Origin: Syncephalis fuscata
Lineage: Eukaryota; Zoopagomycota; Zoopagomycetes; Zoopagales; Piptocephalidaceae
Assembly (NCBI GenBank): GCA_025786725.1
Contig: JAHLTZ010000012.1
Coordinates: 620,001 to 684,000 of the forward strand
Direction: 5' to 3'
Length of the DNA stretch: 64,000 nucleotides
Positions 30,598 to 40,529 of this stretch are shown here, in pieces. The translations under genes and the position numbers were made by a program. The number at the start of each line of letters is the position of its first letter. Positions within the stretch are counted from its first letter, which is position 1. The notes under the pieces are model-generated. The model worked only from the letters and a program-made list of their open reading frames with translations, was not told the DNA's origin and did not search any database.

Positions 30598-30945
30598 AAT
30601 ATTACTAGCTATCAGTTATGAAATATTTATGTTAATAAAAAAATGAAATATACTACTTTGTAATGTTTAAGCATTATTTACACTGATGAACTAGAAACTA
30701 AAAGCGCTATTGCTTTATTCACATTGTTTTATCGTACTAGCAATGTTTTCAGGTACTAATAGATGCACTTACTTTTCAAAACAGCCATTTACACCGATAA
30801 ACATGTTCTATGATACTAATATATTACTTGATTAAATAAAAAACTTTTGTTTTACGAAAATGTAATAAAAAGTAAATATAATTTTATGTATTTTATCTAC
30901 GCCATTTATTAAATATTTCTAGTTTTAACTTTGAATTCACTTAGT

Positions 30946-31596
30946 ATGGCAGTATATTATGCACATGTTAATGGAATGCGAAAGACGATTGCTCATTTAA
31001 CCGTTAGCAATGCTCAAATATCTTATTTACCGCCTTTAGACATAGTGCTAGCCGAGATTCAACGACTAGAGCGACGAACGTTTCCTCGTTCCGAACACAC
31101 ATGGCCTGGAGAACAGCCGGCCCGTCTTAATCCTCGACAACACGTTATCTTTGCATTTTCTTTTCAAAAAACTAGTAAAGGCATAAATGACAATAAAGAT
31201 AATGAAGCTATAAACAAAGCACAGAATAAGCATAAGCAAAAAAGTAAAAAGAAACAGCAAACAGACAAGGATGCCACTTTAAAGACTGCGTCACAGCCTG
31301 TACCATTTTCTTTAATTGGTTATTTAACACTTCAGCTTGATCCGTCTCGATCGCAAATTATCAAACTTGCCGTAACGCCCGATCAACGAGGCAAAGGCAT
31401 TGGTAGCATACTAGTACAGCAAGCTACGTTGCTATCAGTTGTATTGGGCCGAGACCGTTGTGAATTGCATGTTGATCCGGATCGCGAATCTGCTCGCCGA
31501 CTATACAACCAATGTGGATTTGAAGAACGCGGCGTAGCTGATGATTATTATGGTCCAGGTCGAAACGCTATTGTTTTGCGTTGGCAGTCAAATTAA
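30946..31596 (+). CDS. GNAT-family N-acetyltransferase
   Basis: Intronless, 216 residues. The acetyl-CoA binding motif A is clear: IIKLAVTPDQRGKGIGSILV, with Q-R-G-K-G-I-G as the pyrophosphate loop. Motif B follows (CELHVDPDRESARRLYNQCG). The N-terminal part (LPPLDIVLAEIQRLERRTFP) fits a GNAT helix alpha-1. A Lys/Gln-rich low-complexity insertion (about residues 83-120) sits between strands beta-2 and beta-3. The substrate is not evident; the family includes protein N-terminal, histone and small-molecule acetyltransferases. Start taken at the ATG at 30946, not the TTG five codons earlier. The stop lies about 50 bp from the edge of the large tandem duplication. Confidence 0.8.
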   Translation: MAVYYAHVNGMRKTIAHLTVSNAQISYLPPLDIVLAEIQRLERRTFPRSEHTWPGEQPARLNPRQHVIFAFSFQKTSKGINDNKDNEAINKAQNKHKQKSKKKQQTDKDATLKTASQPVPFSLIGYLTLQLDPSRSQIIKLAVTPDQRGKGIGSILVQQATLLSVVLGRDRCELHVDPDRESARRLYNQCGFEERGVADDYYGPGRNAIVLRWQSN

Positions 31597-32337
31597 ATGC
31601 TACAAATCTAATCTATAATATTTTTATGGAAGATTTGTAAAAATACGTCGTTTATTTTATAATAGTATCATATTCGTGTTATACTAGGATAAGCGACTAA
31701 TTAGTAGCCATTAATGCTTAGGTGATAGAAGTAAATGTAAACAAGACAGCAGCCATTAAGTTGCTAGTCGTCACAATATAGTGCTAAGTTATTAAAAGTC
31801 AACAGTTATTTTTATATCAATATCAGTACAATATCATTTCATTATATAATAGTGATAGATTTGTTACTACCCATGGTATATCTACAAATAAGCGCGGTCA
31901 ACTTTATTGCCAATACACATCACTAAAATATTCACATTTAACATTGATATATCCATACCAATTTATGCTTATAGCTTACACAGTATAATCATACACATTT
32001 GTAAATTTAGCTATTTAATTAATAATTGTTATTATTGAATTTAAATAGAACATGGTTGTAGATGTATCGATTTGATTGTATATAGTTAAGATGAAACCAT
32101 AAGTTTATTACTATAAGCTTGCACAGTTGAATAGGGACAACTAGATGCAAAGTTGTTGGCAAAATAATGATTTCATTGATTAGAGACTGGATAAACCGGA
32201 GCATTGGCCAAAACTTGATATATAAATAAACTGGACGGCGTAGTTGTCAAATGGTCTTGCTTTTCACCGAATATATACCTAAAGTGTATTGGAATAGTGG
32301 TTTGACTGCACTACCAATGCTGACGTCTTGAAAGTAA

Positions 32338-35246
32338 TTATGGAGCTGTGTTTGTAAATAAAGATATTATATGTTGTATAATTAATGTATAAGCTATCAA
32401 TATAAAATGTTACTTACCGCCTATTATTATTAAGTTTTTAATACACATGGTGCATAATATGTGATTAATAAGCAATCAATTATATACAATCTGACTTACA
32501 ATACTCTAATGTTGATTTGTTGATGGATACAGTGCATGGTATATAATTAGTACATATTCAGTTAATATACAATACAAATGGGGACGTTGCTAGCCAGTAG
32601 GTAAGGCAGCGTTTCCCGAGCTGAAGGTTCCGGATTTAAACTGAGGTTTAAATCAGTTCTTAAGTGGAAAATCCCCTCCCAGCTTTCACTAGTTAACAAA
32701 TTGCAAACCAGAACCCAATAAGTAGGTCCGGAAACAAGACCTTGGCCAGAATAGCCGAGGAAAAGTCAATTGACACCAACTTCAAGAGAATAGTGCTGTG
32801 TAGCGCCATTTAAAAGAAGATGGTCCGCGTGGAATCTACATGGACCAGATTTGCGCAAAAACGTGGCAGTCCACCCGTTAAAAGTTTGGAAAAGTCCAAA
32901 TATAGTGGGAAGCAGCGCAAATTCTTTAATTATGTGCAGCAGGGGTTCACAAGCTCTTCAAAATAAAAAATAAAATACAATATCACTTACTGCCTATTAA
33001 TATTAAGTTATTGGTACACAATACATGATATGTAGTCAGTGTATATTCAGTTAATACATAATGCTACTTACTGCCTATTAATATTGAGTAATCAGTACAG
33101 TCGGTAAATAATATAAATAATATATAATCAGCTAATATACAATAAAACTTACAAACTATCAATATTAAACAATTGGTACAATTAGTAAATAGCATAGTTA
33201 ATATATAGTCAATTAATATACAATACAACTTACGGCCTATCAATATTAAACAATTAGTACAATAGTAAATAGTATAGTTAATGTATAGTTAATAATATAC
33301 AATACCACTTACCGACTATTAATATTAAACAAGTGGTACAATTAGTAAATAATATAGTTAATATAATTAATCAATATACAATACAACTTACCGCCTATTA
33401 ATATTAAATAATTGGTACAATTAGTAAATAGCATAGTTAATATATAGTCAGTGATATACAATAATACTTACAGACTATCAATATCAAACAATTGGTACAA
33501 TTAGTAAATAGTATAATTATTATATAGTTAGTTAATATATAATAATACTTACATACTATTATATTAAATAATTGGTGCAATTAGTAAATAGTATAATTAA
33601 TGTATAATCAGCTGATGTACAATAATACTTACATGCTATTATATTAAATAATCAGTATAATTAGTAAATATCATGATTAATGTATAGCTAGTTAACATAA
33701 AATATCACTTACTTCCTATTGATATAAAATAATCGGTACCATCAGTAAATAACATAATTAATATATAGTAAGTTGGTATACAATACCACTTACCATCTAT
33801 TAATATTGAATAATCAATATAGTTAGTAAATATTATAGTTAATATATAGTCAATTAATATGCAATGCTACTTACAAACTATTAATATTAAACAATCAGTA
33901 CAATCAGTAAATAGCATAGTTAATATACGGTATCACTTACCTTCTATTAATATTAAATAATTGGTACAATCAGTAAATACCATGATTAATGTATAGTCAG
34001 TTCATATACAATATCACTTACTAGCTATTAATAGTAAATAATTGTTATAGTTAATAAATAGTATAGTTAATGTATAGTCAGCTAATATATACTACCACTT
34101 ACGACCTATTAATATTAAGTTATTGATACAATCAATAAATAGCATGTTAATGTATAGTCAGTTAATATACAATATTACTTACATCCTATTAATATTAAAT
34201 CATTAATGCACATAGTACATGAATATAATTAGTGAGTGATTAGTTTATATACAATACAACCTACTCTCTATTATATTAAGTTATTGACACACACAATATA
34301 TAATATATAATTAGTGCATAATCAAGTAATATACAATACTACTTACTTCCTATTATAGTGAATTTTGATACACACAGCGCATGACATATAATTAATGCAT
34401 AATTAGTCATATACAATGATACTTACTGCCTATTAATATTAAGTTATTCATACACATAGTGCATAATATATAATTAGCCAATGCTCACTTAATATGCAAC
34501 ATAACTTACATTCTATTAGTATTAAGTTATATACCAGTGCATAGTATGAAATTAGCACATAATTGGTTAATATATAATACAACTTACCCTCTATGTCATT
34601 AAGTTATTGATATACATAATACATGGTAGCTAGTTAATGTATAAATCATCAGTATACAACATCACTTACCGCCTATTATTATTAAGTTTTAATACACATA
34701 GTGCATAGCATGCAATTAGTAAGTAATCAGTTATATACAATTCAACTTACATTTAGCTAATATTAAGTTATTGATAAATACAGTATATGGTACATAATTA
34801 GTATATGTTCTATTAATATGTAATACGACCTACCAGCTATTCATATTAAGTTATTGATCAACACAGTACATAAAATTTAATTGGTGTATAGTCAATTAAT
34901 GCACAGTAAAACTTACGATCTATTATATTAAATAATCGGTGTCATCAGTAAACAGCATAGTTAATATATAGTCAGTTAATATACAATACCACTTACCCCC
35001 TATTAACATTAGATAATTGGTATAATTAATAAATGGCATGTGATTAGTGTAGTCAAGTAATACGCAACGCAACTTACTGGCTATTATAATTATTAGTTAA
35101 AAATAGGGTTAATAAACAAATGCATGGTATATTTATTAATATTACAACATACAACGACGAACTAAGACTGGTTTAGCATCCACCATGGCTGTACTGGCCA
35201 CAAGCGCAACGACAATGGTGCAAACGATGGCAATGGAAAACTTCAT
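32338..35246 (-). CDS. Micro-exon gene A: secreted six-cysteine peptide, one codon per exon
   Basis: Exon 1 (35246-35153, 94 nt) encodes a signal peptide (MKFSIAIVCTIVVALVA, cleavage likely near VDA) and a dibasic site (VLVRR), ending in phase 1 at a GTATGT donor. Then come 29 micro-exons, nearly all 3 nt, each between an AG acceptor and a GTAAGT-type donor. The last exon starts at 32345. Joined in phase 1 they stay open and stop at TAA, 32340-32338. The product is about 64 residues. After a Kex2-like cut the mature part is about 33 residues with six Cys, spaced C-x2-C-x3-C-x8-C-x3-C-x3-C (first block CEECRKRC). All six Cys codons are split T|GC or T|GT across introns. Splicing exon 1 straight to the last exon would leave only the signal peptide, the dibasic tail and two residues, which argues that the array is coding. 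Function unknown; defensin-like, signalling or effector peptide possible. Confidence 0.75.
32418..35080 (-). repeat. 81-bp minisatellite A; each monomer is intron plus 3-nt exon
   Basis: On the minus strand each monomer runs GTAAGT, an AT-rich body and a TTAATATTAATAG-like end, followed by the 3-nt exon. Left coordinates of the micro-exons (3 nt unless noted): 32418, 32500 (6 nt, or 4 with the second AG), 32991, 33072, 33153, 33234, 33313, 33392, 33472, 33553, 33633, 33713, 33794, 33875, 33941, 34022, 34103, 34183, 34265, 34347, 34427, 34510, 34588, 34670, 34751 (6 nt), 34834, 34917, 34997, 35078. Spacing is 78-83 bp except for a 66-bp step at 33875-33941 and the SINE-interrupted step. Donor variants: GTAGGT at 34265 and 34834. 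Bodies are alike, while the triplets vary freely. Confidence 0.9.
32575..32974 (+). mobile_element. tRNA-derived SINE-like insertion in an intron of gene A
   Basis: A ~400-bp block, visibly richer in GC than its surroundings, interrupts one array monomer. It is flanked by an 8-bp direct repeat ATACAATA (32567-32574 and 32975-32982), which fits a target-site duplication. Near its 5' end TAGCCAGTAGG resembles a pol III A box, and about 35 nt on GGTTCCGGATTT is an imperfect B box. The 3' end is A-rich (AAAATAAAAAATAAAA). No reading frame of note. The insertion lengthens that intron from about 78 to about 485 nt, but leaves its splice sites untouched. It is absent from unit 2, so it post-dates the duplication or was lost there. 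Confidence 0.7.
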
Positions 35247-35384
35247 GGTGATATTGACTTGTTGAGACAAACAACTAAAAAGATAGTAGAGTGTGGTTGG
35301 TGTAGAGTGGAAAGTAGTGCGTGTTTAGCAGAAAATAGAGTGTGCTGGTGATATCGCAGTTGGTGGTTGTGTATATTTTGTAGG

Positions 35385-35393
35385 CTATTTATA
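35385..35393 (-). promoter_or_regulatory. TATA box of micro-exon gene A
   Basis: On the minus strand the sequence reads TATAAATAG, about 140 nt upstream of the ATG at 35246. The surrounding promoter block (35247-35480) is shared with gene B. Confidence 0.55.
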
Positions 35394-35539
35394 CTTACGG
35401 CTATGCTGCGATACTGGTATACTGTAGCATACAAGGCATATCATTGATGTGTAATATGAACCAATAAAGCAATCCAACTAATGGTTTAAGGTACGCATGT
35501 ACCAATATATTCATGGTGTAATAGAATATTCTTAGACTT

Positions 35540-37047
35540 GATTTCAACCTGCCTGGTCTTTACTTCAATCTGTCAGTCATTTACACGAATAACAGTAATC
35601 GTAATAATCCAGCACATATGCGATAAAAATAGACATATTCACCTGTATTTTTTGTTACACGGTCTAACTATTTGGTAAAAACAAGTATGTTGTTTGGCTT
35701 TGTGAAAACAATAATGATGTCTTTGCTGTCATTTCTACCGATTCAGTCCTTAATATCTGCATGCATACAGAATAGCACGCAACATTGATGCAAAAACAAG
35801 TTAATATGTCAAACTGGTATTTTATACAAGTTTTACTGCCATACATAGGCAGCCATAATTTTTTAAATTATAAAATGCGTTGATTGGTACATGTATGCAT
35901 TTCATTCGACACTATGCCGATTGTTATGGGGTAGTCATTGTTTCAAATTTACAAGTTCATTGCATTCAGGCATATCATGCTACATGTTGTGCGACCACCA
36001 TCATTCAAATGACGGCTAATCCAAATTACTTGGGTTTGACTATACAATAAATACTGTTTGTAGCATGATGCATACAGCATTTTGAGCAATGGAACATTCC
36101 AACAAGTCATTTTCATCATCAATTTCAGCTGTAAACTAGATTGCATTGGATAAATTACACACAATACAATATGCAGACACTAGATTAGACACAATAAAAG
36201 CTTTGGCCAATTACCAGCCATTTCGAGTGCATAGTGGCTGTGGATCGTATACTAACCGGTAACTATCCAAAGCCTAAGTGCTGCCCACATTTCTGAAACC
36301 ACTTCTAACAAGTTAAGCAAGAAGAACATAGAAAAACAATTGGCAGCTCAAAGGCCTACTGGTTTAGCTTATAGCAAGTCATTATCGCCATACCATGTTA
36401 GACTGAGTTTACCAACGACCCAACTATTGATGATGCAGCTAGAACGATAGCACTAAACGAAAGTAACGCATGAAAACAAAAAACATTATGCATAGCATTT
36501 AATAAAACTGCAAAATACACACATGCTGTTATGCTTTGGATTGTATAAGGGTAATTGAGGAAATGATGAACGAATGAGAAGAAATCAGACAATAGCGTAG
36601 ATATTGTCAGCAAGTGTTTAATGCACTCGACAATAAAAATGGTAAAATTTTGTTACGATGCCGAATTACAGTATTATGATTACGTAGTATCTATCATGCG
36701 ATTGATTCATAATGCCCACCATGTAATCGAACAGCTGCTAACGATAATATGTGAATATCCACAACAACAATATATTAAATACTAGTACTAACAATCATAA
36801 ACAAACAGCTATCCAAAAACATAGCTAGTAAATACTTGTTGTTTACTGACATATGATCAACCATATGAACAAGGCTCAAATTCCATTAACAATAGCATTT
36901 ACTATAAATTACTTGCTTTATTGGAATTATAATAAACATATCTACATCTTTGGTTATATATTATTTTCTCTGCTTTAGTTACAAATGATATTTAGCTGCT
37001 AAAGGCTTAACTCTGGTAATTGATAATTAAAAGGATAATTATTTATT
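35540..37047. other. Spacer of duplicated unit 1, no gene recognised
   Basis: About 1.5 kb upstream of gene A, nearly identical to 40530-42048. The longest open frames are around 60-71 codons, overlap one another on the minus strand and look like chance frames. I find no splice-joined gene, tRNA or transposase here. Confidence 0.4.
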
Positions 37048-37728
37048 GTTATTTTATAATAGTATCATATTCATGTTATACTAGGATAAGCGATTAATTA
37101 GTAGCCACTAATGCTTAGGTGATAGAAGTAAATGTAAACAAGACAGCAGCCATTAAGTTGCTAGTCGTCACAATATAGTGCTAAGTTATTAAAAGTCAAC
37201 ATTATTTTTATATCAATATAGTACAATATCATTTCATTATATAATAGTGATAGATTTGTTACTACCCATGGTATATCTACAAATAAGCACAGTCAACTTT
37301 ATTGCCAATACACATCACTAAAATATTCACATTTAACATTATATATCCATACCAATTTATGCTTATAGCTTACACAGTATAATCATACACATTTGTAAAT
37401 TTAGCTATTTAATTAATAATTGTCATTATTGAATTTAAATAGAACATGATTTAATATAGCAATTTGATTGTATATAGTTAAATGAAACCATAAGTTTATT
37501 ACTATAAGCTTGCACAGTTGAATAGAACAACTAATGCAAAGTTGTTGGAAAATAATGATTCCATTGATTAGAGACTGGATAAACCGGAGCATTGGCCAAA
37601 ACTTGATATATAAATAGACTGGACGGCGTAGTTGTCAAATGGTCTTGCCTTTTGCCGAATATATACCTAAAGTGTATTGGAATAGTGGTTTGACTGCACT
37701 ACTAATGCTGATGTCTTGAAGCCATTGA

Positions 37729-40249
37729 TTATTCTGTATTTACAAATAAAGATATTACACATGGTTAATGTATAAGTCATCAATACACAATTCAACTTAC
37801 GGCCTATTAATATCAAGTTGTTGATACACATGGTACATAGCATGTGATTAGTGAGTAACCAATTAATATACAATACAACTTACATCCTCTAATGTTGATT
37901 TGTTAATGGATACAGCACATGATATATCATTAGAGCATAGCCAATTAATATACAACATAACTTACTGCCTATTAATATTAAGTTGTTAGCATACACAGTA
38001 AATAGCATATGATTAGCGCATAATTAAGTAATATATAATATCACATACAATCTATTAATAAGGTTGTTGATGCATACAGTGCATAATATATAATTAGCGT
38101 ATAATCAATTAATACACGATATTACTTACGGGCTATTATATTAAATGGTTAATATAGCAGTAAATGGTATAGTTAATGTATAGTTAGTTAATATGCAATA
38201 GCACTTACTTGCTATTAATATTAAATAGTTGGTACAATCAGCAAATAGCATAATTAATGTATAGTCAATTAATATAATACCACTTACAGACTATTAATAT
38301 TAAATATTGGTACAATTAGTAAATATTATGTGATTAGCGCATGTCAGTTGACATATAATACAACTTACAGCCTGTTAATATTAGGTTGTCGATGTCACAG
38401 TAAATAGTATGTGATTAGCGTATAGTTAATAATATATATTATCACATACAACCTATCAATAGGGTTGTTGATGCATACAATGCATAATATATAATTAGCG
38501 TATAATCAATTAATACACAATACAACTTACTTGCTATTAAATATTAAATAATTGGTACAATCAGTAAATAACATAATTAATATATAGTCAATTAATATAC
38601 ACTACAACTTACACCCTATTGATATGAAATAATTGGTATAATTAAGTAAATATTATAGTTAATGCATAGTCAATCAATATACAATATCACTTACTATCTA
38701 TTGATATTAAACAATTGGTATAATTATTAAAAGCATAATTAATGCATATTCAATTAATATACACTAAAACTTACCAACTGTCGATATTAAATAATCGGTA
38801 CGATCAGTAAATAGCATAGTTAATATATAATCAGTTAATATACAATACAACTTACAGGCTATTAATATTAAATAGTTTTTACAATCAGCAAATATCAGTT
38901 AGCGTATAGTCAAGAAACATACAATATCACTTACGTTCTATTGATATTAAACAATTGTACAATCAGCAAATAGCATAGTTAAGGCATAGTTGATTAATAT
39001 ACAATACCACTTACTCCCTATTAGTATTAAATAATCAGTGCAATCAGTAAATGTCATGATTAATAGGTAGTTAATTAATATGCAATATCACTTACTATCT
39101 ATTAGTATTAAATAATTGGTACAATTAGTAAATAGCATAGTTAATGTATAGCCAGCTAATATAAAATATTACTCACACTCTATTAATATTAAATAATTAG
39201 TACAATTAGTAAATAGTATAGTTAATGTATATTCATTTAATATACAATATCACTTACCATCTATTGATATTTAACAATCAGTTCAATCAGTGCAATCAAT
39301 GCAATCAGTAAATAGCATAATGCATAGTCAATTAATACATAACATCACTTACCACCTATTGTAGTAAATTATTGATGCATACAATACACAACACGTAATT
39401 AGTATAGTCAGTTAATACACGATATAACTTACACACTAGTGAGTTGTTGATACAATACATGAATATAATTAGTGCATAGTCAGTTAATATACAACATAAC
39501 TTACTTCCTATGGCATTCAGTTATTAATAAACACAGTACGCGGCACATAATTAGTGCATAATCAAGTAATATACAATACTACTTACTTCCTATTATATTA
39601 AATTTTTAACGCACAGCGCATGACATATAATTAATGCATAATTAGTCAATATACAATGATACTTACTGCCTATTAATATTAAGTTATTCATACACATAGT
39701 GCATATATATAATTAGCCAATGCTCACTTAATATGCAACATAACTTACATGCTATTAATATTAAGTTGTTGATATACACGGTGCATGGTATATAATTAGC
39801 GCATAATCGGCTAATATACAATGTACTTACCCCCTATTATATTAAGTTATTGATATAAACAATACATGGTATAGAATTAATTTATAATTTATCAATATAC
39901 AAATCACTTACTGCCTATTAATATTAAGTTGTTGATACACATAGTGCATAGCATGCAATTAGTAATAATCAGTTATATACAATTCAACTTACATAGATCT
40001 AATATTAAGTTATTGATAAATACAGTATATGGTACATAATTAGTGAGTAGTTGGTTAATATGCAATACCACTTACCATCTATTATAATCATCATTTATAA
40101 ATACTGTTAGTAAGCATAATGCCATAATATATTTATTAATATTGCAACATACCACCACGGCGAACTAAGGCTGGATTAGCATCCACCATGGTTGTGACGG
40201 CCACAAGCGCAACGACAATGGTGCAAACGACGGCAATGGAAAGCTTCAT
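37729..40249 (-). CDS. Micro-exon gene B: paralogue of gene A, one codon per exon
   Basis: Exon 1 (40249-40153, 97 nt) encodes MKLSIAVVCTIVVALVAV, a cleavage region ending DANP and the dibasic ALVRR, again ending in phase 1 at GTATGT. 29 micro-exons follow. The last exon starts at 37733 and the TAA is at 37731-37729. The joined frame is open, about 63 residues. The mature part after the dibasic site is about 32 residues with six Cys, spaced C-x2-C-x3-C-x11-C-x4-C-x1-C (first block CRACRRMC). The Cys-x3-Cys and Cys-x-Cys pair recalls the CS-alpha-beta (defensin) framework, though the first spacing is shorter than usual. The second-last micro-exon depends on which AG of CATTAGAG is used: 3 nt keeps the frame given here, 5 nt would read on into the last exon. 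Relation to gene A is certain; function is unknown. Confidence 0.75.
37801..40078 (-). repeat. 81-bp minisatellite B; each monomer is intron plus 3-nt exon
   Basis: Same design as array A. Left coordinates of the micro-exons (3 nt unless noted): 37801, 37884 (3 nt, or 5 with the first AG), 37966, 38049, 38130, 38209, 38288, 38369, 38450, 38531, 38613, 38695, 38775, 38856, 38935, 39015, 39096, 39177, 39258, 39353, 39433, 39505, 39587, 39667, 39749, 39831, 39912, 39993 (6 nt), 40076. Spacing is 79-83 bp, except 95 at 39258-39353 (a small CAATCAGTG-type expansion) and 72 at 39433-39505. Donor variants: GTATGT at 38049 and 38450, GTGAGT at 39177. The 6-nt exon at 39993 is the counterpart of that at 34751 in array A. 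Confidence 0.9.
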
Positions 40250-40383
40250 GGTAATATGATTGTTAGACAAACAAATAAAAAGATAGTAGAGTGTGGTTGG
40301 TATAGAATGAAGAATAGTGTGTGTTTAGAAAGAAGTAGAGTGTGATGATATATTGCAGTTGGTGGTTGTGTATATTTTGTAGG

Positions 40384-40393
40384 CTATTTAAAT
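40384..40393 (-). promoter_or_regulatory. TATA-like element of micro-exon gene B
   Basis: Counterpart of the TATA box of gene A. On the minus strand it reads ATTTAAATAG, one step weaker than TATAAATAG, about 140 nt upstream of the ATG at 40249. A difference in promoter strength between the copies is possible but not shown. Confidence 0.4.
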
Positions 40394-40529
40394 CTATGGT
40401 TATGCTGAGGTACTGGTATACTGTAGCATACGAGGCATATCATTGATGTGTAATATGAACCAATAAAACAATTAAATAATGATTGAAATACACATGTGCC
40501 AATAGATTTGTGGCATGATACCATGGTTT

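Noticed and set aside
32575-32974. Functional tRNA gene at the start of the inserted block
   Set aside because: Only box A and a poor box B are present; the arms do not fold as a cloverleaf by eye, and flanking repeats mark an insertion.
35664-35846. Identical 60-codon frames in both spacers (also 40659-40841)
   Set aside because: Identity only reflects the near-identical spacers; composition is not protein-like and there is no family resemblance.
37667-37873. 68-codon minus-strand frame ending in SNHYSNTL
   Set aside because: It runs through an intron and the last exon of gene B in a phase that exon 1 and 3-nt exons do not reach. It would need the alternative acceptor discussed separately, and that gives this phase only in gene A.
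32418-40078. CRISPR-like array of regular repeats with short variable spacers
   Set aside because: The constant part is ~78 bp and AT-rich, the variable part only 3 nt, no cas genes are present and the genome is eukaryotic. Constant parts match this genome's intron signals.
32418-40078. Plain satellite lying inside one large intron
   Set aside because: Splicing around it would leave a signal peptide plus one or two residues in both copies. Splice signals flank a multiple of three bases in nearly every monomer. Kept as the main alternative, to be tested with RNA.
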